A DNA stretch of 64,000 nucleotides from Scenedesmus sp. ARA3 (Eukaryota > Chlorophyta > Chlorophyceae > Sphaeropleales > Scenedesmaceae): assembly GCA_004335835.1 (NCBI GenBank), contig RWJK01001945.1:1-64000 (forward strand), read 5' to 3'. Each line of letters opens with the position of its first letter. The stretch's first letter is position 1. A program made the translations under genes and the position numbers. A model generated the notes under the pieces. That model was not told the origin of the DNA and did no database searches. It saw nothing but the letters and a program-made list of their open reading frames with translations. Of this stretch, positions 21,636 through 36,660 are shown piece after piece.

Positions 21636-24600
21636 CCATTCGCAGTTGTTGTTTTATGTTTGGCTTCAATCAGACTCCTGCAGTGCAGGCTCTCTGCAGG
21701 GGTGCTGCATCAGGCTGAATCTGCACAGATCTTTTGAAGTAGTCGCATTGCTCCAGGGTTGCTGTGTGGCACTCAGCAGCAGTTGCAGGGCTGCTGGGAT
21801 GCTTGCGTAACAGCTTGATTAAGCATGCATGAGTTGGTTGCTGTTGCCTTGCCTGCTGTTGCAGGGTTGGATTCTGCAGCCGAGGAGGCTGCACCCACTG
21901 GCTTCAGCATGCATGAGTTGAACAGGCCCTCTTGCTCTGCAAGCGGTGCTGGCGTTGTGTGCTGCTGCTGCCTAAGTGTGGGACTAACGGCGTCTTGAGG
22001 AGTCTTGCATATGCTGCAGTAATAGGAGACGTAGAGGCAAGGACCTAGTGGTATTGCTTTGCAGGATTGCGTGGGATGTCGCGCTCGGCAGGTGTGGTGC
22101 TGATGCAAGTGATGCGTTGCTGCTGCAGCATGTCAAGAAAGCAGAGCAGCCTTGTTGGCTGCATGTGGCACAGTATGTTGTTGTGCATGCAGGCAGTGTG
22201 CTGCTGCCTGTTGAATTTGGTCTATGCCATAAGCTTGTCCTTTTGGCGTGCTGTGCTGCCCCTCCCACGCAGCACAGCAAGCAGCACTGCTGTTTGGTAT
22301 GTTTAGCGCGCATCATGTGTTGCACACAGCATGCGTATGTTGGATCTTGCTGCTTTTGCCTCCCTGCATAGGTGCTGCCAACAGCTATGAATTGAATTGA
22401 AGGTCATGCCAGGTGTGGCAACTCGGGAACAGGCGGAGGTTCTAGCTGTGTGCTGTAAACAGCACGTGTGATCAGGCGGCTGACGCTGGCTGTGGTCTGG
22501 CGCTGGTGTTTGCGCTGTTGCGGTAATGGAGCATGTGGTATTTCCGCTGTTGCTGCTGGTGGTGGTGGTGGTGGATTCGGTGGTGTCAGGTGCTGCGTGG
22601 TCCGCTCAGCAGTTGGCGCCCGGGGCACTGGGCCATGCGCCCACAGTTCCAGTTTTGTTTGTTGGGGTCTGGTCCATTCACTGACACACATGCACTGCTA
22701 CTGCTGACAAGGGGGTGCAGCTCTGCAACCACAGGTGTGTGCCAGCGCACAAGCGCGGGATGTGGCAGCTGCTGCGCTGCCTCTATCTATCATTGCTGTA
22801 CATATGCACCACACCCTGGCACTTCTGCTGCCTACATGCAGGGCAGTGCCAGCTAGCACTGCTTCAGCAGCTTTGCAGCAGCAACCTGTGTGCCGTGCCA
22901 GCTCTCTGTCACATGCACGCATGCCGTGCTGGCAACTGCCATGCGGCACAGCTTTCCGCTTCTGTTGTCTTCAACAGCTGTTTGGCGTGACCTGCGATTA
23001 TACACGGGGGACACGCTCATATTATCGTACACTCACTGCTGCTTGGCGTAGCTGCATGTGCGCGTGTGGGAACAGTGCTGGGCTGTGCGTGGGATGAGAT
23101 GGGTTGCATCTGTCAGCCGCACTGAGGGCACTTTCAGCCTGTGTCGTTCACTGCATAGCGCATGAAAGCAGGAAGCAGCGGCATCCTGCAAGCTGGGTTC
23201 AGCGGGCAGCACTTGCCACGTGGCCCCTGACCAGCTGTGTTGTAGATGAAACTGGGCTAGTGGGGCCCTTAGGGGGTGGCGCTGCTGCAGCAAAGCACAA
23301 CAGGCGTCGCCTGAGGTTGACTTGTCACACGCAATGTGGCGCGCACTACGCCATGTTAAAATATGTTGCGTGTGGCGGCTGTATGTGCTCTGCTAGTATG
23401 CAGTGCCCCAGGGTGTTTGTGGATGCTGCATAGCAGCTGCAATGCATGCTGCGGTGGATTTTCTGTTCTTTGTCAGCACTGCGGTTTTATTTGTCTTGCG
23501 CTGCTGTTTGGGGTTCTGGGCAGCTGTTTTGCTGGTCGCAATGCCAGCCATACATGCGTCTTGTGTGAGACGACAGACTGTAATGCATTGATGACCGTTC
23601 CGCTACATCAGCAGTCGTGTCAACTGGTGTGTGTGCCTGTGTCAACCTGCATGGCCGCGGCTGTGGGCTGGCTGTCAGCAGGTGTGCAGGTGTAGGCACG
23701 GAAGTGTTTTCAAATGCTGCATGGATAGCAGTTCCATGCATGCATGGCTACTGGTGGCTGCATGGCCGTTGTCCCTGGGGTATTGTGTACTGCTGTTGGG
23801 TGTGGGCTGCTGCTATGATCGCATTCTTGTGTACAACAGCTGCTGCTTGAGGCACGCATGGGAGTACGCGCCAGGCCAAAAGGCCTGGCGGCGTGTTGGG
23901 TAAGTTTCAAACCGGCTGATCGATGGCGATCAGGCTTCGATTGTGGTACTGTGTGACGTGCATTGACACTCGCATCCACACAGCGAGCTTGCTCTGTGTG
24001 CATCTATGATTGTGTGCCGGGAGCAGAGCAGCAGAGCCTCCAGGAGCAGGGCGCAGCAGCGTTGTAATAACAGGCAGGAAAGAGCCCAGCAGCTGCTGCA
24101 GGCAGGCCATGCCCAAGGAAGAGCTGCCTGCTGCTGTTGCTGCAGAGCAACAGGCAGCGGCGTCTTGGCTGGGGCCTGTGCTGCGTGGCATTTCTGGGCT
24201 GTACTGATTAGCAGATACATGTTGCACATGCATGCAGATCGGTCGCATGAGGCGCGTACGCTGGGTTTCTAGAGCGGGGTTGCCTGGGGAAGGCTGTATG
24301 CCACACTAGGCGAAGCTGCGTCATGCGGTGCTGCCTTCCTTGTGTGTGTACAGGCCCCACATGGCTGAGACCCGCACTGGGTGTCACTTTGCGCACGTGT
24401 TTGTGCGCTGCTATTGGGAGCTCTGGGGCTGCATGTGCGCAGCATTGACATGCGTTGTGCCATGTGAGGCGAGTTGCAGCTGCACTGTGAAGTGTGTGAA
24501 GTGTGTGAAGTGTGAGAATGCCGCGGCAGCGCAGTGTCCCCCGCATGCTTGGTACGGCAGCTTGTGCCTTGCACTGTGCATGTGTTTGTTCGTAGTAAAG

Positions 24601-27130
24601 GTCTGGTGTCTTGGCAATTGCTCTGCACATGCAAAATGCATCGGTTCCCAGTTTCATTGCAGGCTTGTAGGCACGGGCATGCTGCTGCAGAGCCTTCAAC
24701 AGCGCTCACTCAGCAAGCTGCCCTTGCTGGCTTGATGGGAGGCAACAGCCTGACAGACAGCAGCAGAAACAGCGCAGCCTCCGGCATCTGAATGTGCTGC
24801 ATTATGTGGCCGCAGGTGCGCGGCACAGCTGCTGCGGTGGCCTCGACTGAGGGCTGTTGGCTGCGCACACCAATCAAAGCTTGCACGACTTGGGTTTTTG
24901 ACCGGTGCCTGGGGCAGGTGCTGGCTGTGCTGGATGCAACCCGGCAGGAGATGGCCGCCTGGCAGTTGCAGTTGCATGGACTGATGCGCCTGCTCGCGCT
25001 CTGACGGGCTCTGCATTTGGATCAATGGTGTGCCCGGCAGGAGCTGTGGCAAACGTGTCTGGTGCGGCCAGGCCTGTTTGATCGGCTCTGTGCTGTATGC
25101 ATGTGACTTGCACCGACGGCTGCTGCTGCTGGTGGTTTGTGCGCCTTGCCCCATCCACGCATTCTTTCTCAATATGTTCTCGACAGGCGTGGACAACACT
25201 GTTGTACACCACCAATGCTCTGTGCTCTCGAGCCAGGTTGCTTTCTGACGAGGGTGCATCGCAGTGCTGCTTGGTGGCTGCAGCCGCGGCATATGCATTT
25301 GCATCCCAGGTGATGGCTGCTGTGCTCTGTGCAGGGCATTGTTGTTGCTGGTTGAGCAGGATGTTTGGAGCTGTCATGCATGTATACCCACAGCTACAGT
25401 GTAGACTAGCAGCAGCGCAGTGCCGCGTCCCGAAACACATGCAGCACCGCACAGCGGATGCGCCAGGGCACGCCGTGCCTGCTGTATTGCGCCGAGTTTG
25501 TTCTTTGCGCTGAGCTGCAATGCAGCCAGCAGCACATGCATTGCCCTATATGTTGTGTACAACGAGCTTTCAACAATGCGCCGCAGCAGCAGCTCGGTGA
25601 GACTAGGCCTCGTGCCTCCTGCTGTTGGCAGTCCAGCTCAGTCTTGCTTGCTGTACGTGAAGCGGCTGTGGTCATTTCTGTGCAGCAGCGCACGGTCATG
25701 GCGTTTCAGGCTTGCTGTTTCATGAAGTGATGGTGGTCTCTTTTGTGCAGCTGTGTGCGATAATACGGCGCTTCAGCTGCTCGCAGAACAGACATATAGT
25801 TTGGAGATGTGACCTGTTGGGTACATAGATTTTGTAGGGCTCTAGCTTTAGAAGTCCCCTTCCAGTTTAAGCCCTGGGAGACGGCACTGCTGTTGCAAAG
25901 TTGGCTTGCGCATACTGCTGTGGCCTGTTGATAGGCTGTTTGGCGAATAAAAAAACGCTTGTGCCAAGGGTTGCATAGCACGATTGACTGAATGCCTGGT
26001 GCATCAGCACAGCGTGGTGTTGTTTGTTGATGCATACATGCTAGAATATGCATGTTCAGTTGCTGCGCGTGTTGCTTGCGCAGTGTTGCTCTGATACGTC
26101 TTGCCTCTCTTGTACATGGAAAGTTAGTCGCACTGATGGGGGGTGACTGCACACACAGTTGGCAGTGTCCTTGCACTTGCATTCGTGTCAGAGCGTGCAG
26201 GTCTGCATCCTATTGCGGTGCAGCGTCTGGTACATCTGAATGCGTTATGCCCAGCCGTCACATGACTCGATGACAAGTTGTCAGGTTCATGTGGTCGCTC
26301 AAGTGCTGCAGAAACCATTTGTGTGCTGATGAGTTGGCAGGTATGCAAAACTGCATTTTCCACCATGTCACACCACAGGCTGACTTGTGCTGCAAACGGG
26401 TGAACAGGGTCGTATGGCATATCACGAGTTTTTACAGGTGCTAAGCAAACTTGTACTTGGACCAGCCTTGGAAATCAAGGCTGGAGTTGAACTGCTTAGA
26501 GCATCTGCTGCCCAAGAGGGTTGTTTAACCACACATCACAAGCGTTGACTGTACACAACCGTTGCAAGGCTGCTGTGTAGGGTTTCCGATGGCAGTTGTT
26601 CATAAACAGCCAGAGAGTGCCCTGGCACCTCAGCCCCGGGGGACACATGCAGAACCATCATGTTGCAGAGTATGCCCCAGCAACACGGGGACAGTAAACA
26701 CCACATGTGCAGAACAGCAGCAAGACCAACTCCAGAATGCTCAACTTCACAACAAAGCCTGGCAGGCAGAACGCTGCAGGGCCCGCAGCCCAAGCGGCAT
26801 ACATGCAAATGTGCAGCGTATGCTGCGCTTGAGCACACGTGCCTCGAGGCTGTGCATGGCCAGCCGTGCCAGGCTGCCTGTGATATGCACGGCCTGCCTC
26901 AAGCGCTGCCTCCGCTGTAGACCTGCTGCCCCTGCGGCGCCACCTTTGTTGCCAACAACACGCGGCATGGCCTGCCTCTCGGGTCCTTGATTTCTATGAC
27001 AGTGCATCTGTTGTAGGTGCCAGCAGCATCAGTTGTAGATGTCGTCGTCCTCCAGAGTCATGGCCTGCAGGAAGTGTTCAGCAAGGCAGCAGCACGCGGG
27101 TTACTAAGCAAAACACAGCTTCCAGCTGCT

Positions 27131-27135
27131 TTACA
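27131..27135 (-). promoter_or_regulatory. Candidate polyadenylation signal TGTAA (ClpT-like gene)
   Basis: The minus-strand TGTAA lies about 225 nt after the ClpT-like stop codon. Supported by position only. Confidence 0.35.
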
Positions 27136-27358
27136 AGCTAAGCACTCTGCAAAATCCCTGTTGGCAGGTGGGCGGCAGCTCAAGTGCATGCCGCGAGCAT
27201 GGTCAGCAGCGCTCTTGAACACCTTTCGTAGCAGTGCTGTACATGCATTGCACGGTCCGTATAGCGGTGCACTGAGGCACAGCTCGCTGCAAACAACGCA
27301 GCCACATCGCAACAGCCACATACCAACTGCTGCTAAGCAATCCCGCGCAAGAGCACCA

Positions 27359-28709
27359 TCACCACCGCCAGCACACAAAACCTATCAAGCTTGAGTTGCT
27401 TAAGCAGCAACCCACCATGCTTCCAGCGCTGCTGCCCTGCTGGCCCAGGCCTGCTGCTGCTCCCTGTGGAGGTGCCGTGCCGTGCTGCTGCACGTGCCGC
27501 ATGTAGTTCTGCACCAAGGCAGCCCTCTGCTCCTCTGCACTGGCTGGCTGGGCAGCCGCTGCTTCACTGCAGCTGCCTGCTGCTGCGCGCACCTGGCACA
27601 GCAAGCAGCAGCAGGAGCAGCAGGCATGACCGGAGCCAAGTTTATTTGCTCACACAGCAGCAGGTGTGCAGCCGTGCATGTTGAGAGTGAAGCAGACGGC
27701 CACAATCCACATGCAGCTCTCACAGCCACAGCTGTCGTGCGTGCGTGCAGGGCGGCCCTGCCTGCCATCAGCATGCCATGAACTCATGCAGCTGCACCAG
27801 CAATGCATTGTACCCGGCACAACCCAGCTTCCTGCGTCAGCGTATGCATGCTGCCAGCCGCACCCCATGCGTGCCTGCAGCTGCCCCACCTGCCCTTCAA
27901 ATGCCGCTGCAGGGATGCCTGCCCCATCTAGCGTGGCAGCGACTGCTGTGTTGCTGCACGTCAGCAGCCCCAGTAGCAGGTGCGGCGTGCCAGCTGCACT
28001 AAGCCCTGCAGCAGCACCAGCAGCAGCAGCAGCAGCAGCAGTAGTAGCTTGAAACAGCTTACTGCCAGCACCAACCACTTTTCTGTGTGCCTTGCGGGTT
28101 CAGGGCAGGGCCATTGCTGTGACATGTACATGAGGTAGGCGCTGTTTGCACAGCTCTGCAAAGTGGACATCCACGGCAATCGCAAAAGCACGCTGTCGTT
28201 TAACACCACGCTGCAGCACTGCAACTCGGCTGCTGCAGTGGCAGTGCAGAACAACACGCCTCGCGCCCACCTGCTGCCTGCGCTGCCTCTGCTGCTGCGC
28301 CCAGCGCCACGCGTGCATCTGGCGCCCAGTGCAGATCCCCAGCAGCCATGAAGCTGCTCTTCGGCAGCAGCTCTGGATCCACCAGTGCCGCATCTGCTGC
28401 TGCTGCTGTCAGCCCCGCAGCCTGCAGCAGCTGCGCAGCTGTGCAGTGCGGCACATCCAGCAAGCCCAGCAGCAGGTGAGGTGGTGTCACAAAGATGCTG
28501 CCTTGCCTGCAGGCTTGCTGCTGCGCTGCTCGGATGGCCTCTAGTGCTGGCTGGGTGTAGCTGCTGGCCGTTGGAGGTAGCCGCTGCTGCTGCTGCTGCT
28601 TGCAGGGCCGCTGCCTGCTGCTGACTACTGCAGAGCTGTGCCTGTGGCACAGCATGGGCTGTCTGTGGCTGATGCTGTGCAGCGAGGTAAACTGTTGTTT
28701 AGACAGCAT
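27359..28709 (-). CDS. Plastid ClpT-like Clp-N (double motif) protein
   Basis: Three exons: 28709-28271, 28005-27890, 27592-27359; 262 aa, phases consistent. Residues 1 to about 45 are rich in Ser, Arg, His and Gln with few acidic residues, like a chloroplast transit peptide. Two Clp-N repeats follow. The first is YTQPALEAIRAAQQQA with TPPHLLLGLL; the second is ARVALGAAAEAAQAAGLSAA with GTPHLLLGLL. No Walker motif or AAA+ module follows; the protein ends about 90 residues later. A stand-alone Clp-N protein of this size matches the ClpT accessory subunits of the chloroplast Clp protease, which associate with the ClpP/R core. A solitary Clp-R-type regulator is the alternative. Exon 2 follows a sense (CTG)n tract ending CTGCAG. 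The gene is head-to-head with the DUF3228 gene. Confidence 0.74.
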
Positions 28710-29120
28710 GATGGTGCGATTAAAGTTGGATGGACGCACAGGCCGGCAGTGGACACCGGGATCAAGTTGCAAGGCAAGTCCTGCAGTTGCTGCCGTTGCA
28801 AAAGGTAGATCTGAGCACTACGTCGGTCCGAGATACGTCTCAGAGTTGAAGCCTGCTATAAGAATAATATCCTTCGGACTGTAGCACGCAGCAATTTGAG
28901 GCACAAGCGGCAGTCACGCAAGTGTTCCGTCCGTTCAAATGCCACATCGCACTCCCACATCGAAGGTCATGGGCGTCGATAAAAAAAAGTCACAGTTAAT
29001 TTACTGCACGTTTCATCTTCATTCAATTGCTTGCAAGCTCGAACGCTGCGGAGCGCCAACGTCAGGCAGCAGTAGCGGGCAGCAGTAGCAGGCAGCAGCA
29101 GTAGCAGCAGTACCTGTCTC
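28710..29120. promoter_or_regulatory. Head-to-head intergenic region, ClpT-like / DUF3228
   Basis: Only about 410 bp separates the two divergent start codons, a likely bidirectional promoter. It contains an A-tract (aaaaaaaa, 28981-28988) and a CAG/TAG-rich stretch (29071-29112) just upstream of the plus-strand ATG. No defined element is called. Confidence 0.45.
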
Positions 29121-33318
<4,198 letters not shown>

Positions 33319-33345
33319 TATAGACAAGTGTCACAACACCTGGCA

Positions 33346-33594
33346 CAGCTGGGACGGATGTGATGAGGCACAGCTGGGACGGATGTGATGAGGCACAGCT
33401 GGGACGGATGTGATGAGGCACAGCTGGGACGGATGTGATGAGGCACAGCTGGGACGGATGTGATGAGGCACAGCTGGGACGGATGTGATGAGGCACAGCT
33501 GGGACGGATGTGATGAGGCACAGCTGGGACGGATGTGATGAGGCACAGCTGGGACGGATGTGATGAGGCACAGCTGGGACGGATGTGATGAGGC
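33346..33594 (+). repeat. 25-bp minisatellite, 10 units
   Basis: The unit cagctgggacggatgtgatg plus aggca begins every 25 bp at 33346, 33371, 33396 and so on to 33571, with no differences seen until the last unit runs into unique sequence. It starts 28 nt after the DUF3228 stop codon, so it lies in the 3' UTR or flank. Confidence 0.95.
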
Positions 33595-33654
33595 CGAGGC
33601 CTTCGTCCAATTATGGTGGTGCGGGACAGACATCTCAGAGAGGGCGGTTCCGGC

Positions 33655-33963
33655 GTTGAATGCATACTGGCAGGACCACGCAGCCATAGTGGCTGGGGAG
33701 GAGCCGAGCGGGGAGTGATTGAATGTGAAAATGTGAAATGTGATTCTGGCAGCGGGCACAGATTTATAACACGGAGCGGTGGACAGGAATCCTCAAGTTG
33801 TATTCTTCGTTCCTCAATTAGCCTGTCTATGGCTCTCCAAACTGAGATGATGGCACATGGCACAGCTGGCATGGATGTGGTGCCGCCAAGGCCTGCGTCC
33901 ACAGCCTACTGGCAGGACCACGCAGCCATCGTGGCGGGCAAGGAGCCGAGCGGGCAGTGATGA
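33655..33963 (+). repeat. Two downstream copies of the DUF3228 C-terminal coding end
   Basis: The real end encodes QYWQGHAAIVAGEEPSGE and stop. Copies at 33664-33718 (YWQDHAAIVAGEEPSGE, stop) and 33906-33960 (YWQDHAAIVAGKEPSGQ, stop) keep frame and stop codon. A degenerate minisatellite-like unit (cacagctggcatggatgtgg, about 33859) precedes the second copy. Confidence 0.9.
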
Positions 33964-34409
33964 ATGACGTTGTCAATTTGGCGACTCTAGGGTTGAGAAA
34001 GCTGATGTTGCTGTGTACGAGATTGAGGATGATGAGGCTTGCGGGTGTAGAAGCTGACTAGGTGCCGCGCGGAGCAAGACAGCGCTGCACTTCATGTAAG
34101 GGTTGCGGCTCACAGCAGGTTTGCCCTGTGTCGGTGCTGGTCGACTGTGTGAGTGCTGACGTGGTGTAACATGTAGAGCTAATGCTTTGGACGTGTATTG
34201 GTGGTGGCTACCACAGGCAGAGGTTGCAGCAACCGTGCACGGCATACATTGTTGCATGCTCAGGGCTGAGATCCGCGACATACACATCACCTCCACCAAC
34301 AAGCCAGTAAAGCCACAACAGCAGTGACCACCAAGCGCCCCCGGGACAATACTCTGCGCAGATGCTCACAGAGATTCACGTTCTGGCTGGCGATCGCTGT
34401 CACCCTTAG

Positions 34410-34876
34410 CTACTGCTTCTTGCCACCGCCCTTAGCCCCAGCCTTGCCTCCCTCCCCGTCACCCGCAACCACACCAGCCAGACCATAAACCACCAAACCA
34501 CAGTCCCTAAGCGCCGCCAGCTCAAACGCCCCTAGCACCTCCTTCCTTGCAGCCCACACAGCCTCACCCAATCTGCTGCGGCCCCCTGCTGCTGCAGCAC
34601 CGCCTGCTGGGCCCACCCCCATCATGCTGCGCAGCACAGCCCCAGCCAGCTGCAGGTGTGTGTGGGGAGTGCCAGCCACCGTGGCGAGTGCCACGCTGCG
34701 CACGCCACGCAGCAGCAGCAGCATTGCGGTGTGTGTGGGGCTCTCTAGCTGGCGCTCATCTGGGTACTTGCGATTGTCCGCGTGCAGCTGGCGTGCTGCT
34801 GCTGCTGGGCAGTCCAGGCGGTCCAGCAGCAGCGCTGCGCTGAGGCTGCTCAGGTCCAGCTCAGCCACCACCTGGC

Positions 34877-34925
<49 letters not shown>

Positions 34926-36572
34926 GGACAGATGTTCAGACAATATAGCTGAATGCAACAGGGACAGCCAGCAAGCATTCCTGCAGCAGTTCTGTTGACG
35001 CGACATCATGAAGCTGCTGCAGATAAAGCACCTACATCGCCCAAGTCCCAGCAGGCAACACACGGCACAGGCACGAATGCTTCACTTTATGGTTGCATGC
35101 ATGCCAGAAGTTTATGTTTCAAAGCAAGCACCTGTGGAGGCACGGACGCCAGCAGCCGCCCTGGGCCCAGCACCAGCAGGCCCTTGGCGCCAGCCACCAG
35201 CCTGGCCAGCTGCTGCTGGCTGGGCACCTCGCCAGCTGTACCAGCCAGGCCCTGCCAGCCCTGACCAAGCGGCTCGAGCAGCTGCTGCCTGCAGGGGGCA
35301 TGACAACCCCGCACAACAGCGGTTGGGTCAGCTGGATGCAAGTGTAAAAGTACGTATTCTGTTTGAACCAGAAGCGGCTCCAGTAGCTGCCGCCTGCAGG
35401 GGCACACAGCACCAGCAGCCGCACTTGGGTCAGCCAGATAGCGGTTTCCTGCAAGTAAGCGGTTGATCTACACCAAGCATTCAGTGCACTCGCCAGCTGT
35501 ACCAGCCAGGCCCTGCCAGGCCTGACCAAGCGGCTCGAGCAGCTGCTGCCTGCAGTCAGCATAGGAGTAGCCACACAACAGCAGTTGGTTCAGCCAGACG
35601 AAAGTGTAAAATATGTAGTATGTTATGAGCCAAAAGCGGCTCCAGCAGCTGCTGCCTGCAGGAGGCACACAGCACCACACAGCACTTGTGTCAGCCAGAC
35701 AGCGGTCTCCTGCAAGTAAGTGGTGGATCTATACCAAACATTGAGTGCACAAGCCAGCTGCGCCCAGCCAGGCCCTGCCAACTCTGGCCAAGCGGCTCCA
35801 GCAGCTGCTGCCTGCACGGGCAACACACGCCGCCACAACAAACAGCAATTGGGTCAGCCGGACAGCGGTCTTTTGCAAGTGGTCGATTTGAACCAAGCAC
35901 CAGAGCACACGAGCCGCGCATGACAGTTACCTGCACCTGCGCATTCAAATCAGCTGGCAGCTGCATCTGACTGCACCATGCACTGTGTGCTGCAGGCAAG
36001 CAAGCATGCCTGAGCCACATACTGCGCAGCGCCATGCCCCACCTGAACAGCGGCAGCAGCGGCGGCGCGTAGCAGCAGGGCGCCTCCCTGGGCTCACTGG
36101 CCTCAGCCAGCGCATCAGCAATGTATGTAAGCCGGCTGACATCCAACACAGCAGCAGCAGCAGCAGAAGCCGCCTCCGTAACCCCTGCCGGGCCTGCAAT
36201 TGAGCTTCCTGTGCCAGCTGCTGGTGTTGCTGGTGTGCCAAACATCAGTGCTTGCAGCTGCGACATTGAGAAGCAGCGGGCCACGCTGCAGCAGGAGCTG
36301 CTGATGCAGCGCAGCGCCTCCCATGGCAATGCACACAGCTCAGGGTCCAGCAGCAGCTGCAAGCTGAGCAGCTTGGGCTGCTGCTGCTGCTGCTGACTGG
36401 CCTTGCTGCCTGCTGAGCCTGCTGCTGCTGCTGCTGCTTTGCCGCCTGGCTTTGCTGCAGCAGCTGCTGCTGGCTTAGCGTCAGATGCGGGATCAGCTGC
36501 TGCTGGTGCTGGTGGTGCCGGCAATGCTGACGACAGCAGGCCTGCCAAGGGCTGCAGCAGGTCCTCCATCTG

Positions 36573-36660
<88 letters not shown>

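Larger units (their letters stand above)
21092..27358. other. Gene-poor region, GT-rich on the plus strand
   Basis: No supportable gene. Open frames are short, carry no recognisable domain and lack the Q/A/S style of nearby exons. The plus strand is rich in T and G up to about 26.4 kb, with small simple repeats such as GGT at 22557-22572 and a repeated gtgaagtgt at 24486-24515. Part may be a long 3' UTR of paralogue B. Confidence 0.5.
33319..34409. other. Convergent 3' region between the DUF3228 and CFAP46 genes
   Basis: Holds the minisatellite and the duplicated C-terminal ends described above, followed by about 440 bp (33970-34409) in which I see no gene. A TGTAA on the plus strand at 34165-34169 could serve a long DUF3228 3' UTR. 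Confidence 0.5.

Noticed and set aside
24663..24791. Possible terminal exon (QQAALAGLMGGNSLTDSSRN, stop) on the plus strand
   Set aside because: Looks mildly protein-like but I find no upstream exon in phase and no domain; left unannotated.
33346..33594. CRISPR-like regular array
   Set aside because: Units are directly adjacent with no variable spacers, in a eukaryotic gene flank.
33331..33900. Minus-strand repetitive protein (repeated SSHPSQLCLITSVPAVPHHI units)
   Set aside because: A by-product of the 25-bp minisatellite, whose length leaves a frame open; no flanking exons or start context.
35931..36042. Read-through of CFAP46 exon 33 to a donor at 35931
   Set aside because: The frame is open, but ending at 36043 (CAG|GTGGGG) gives the phase needed to enter exon 34 in its conserved frame.
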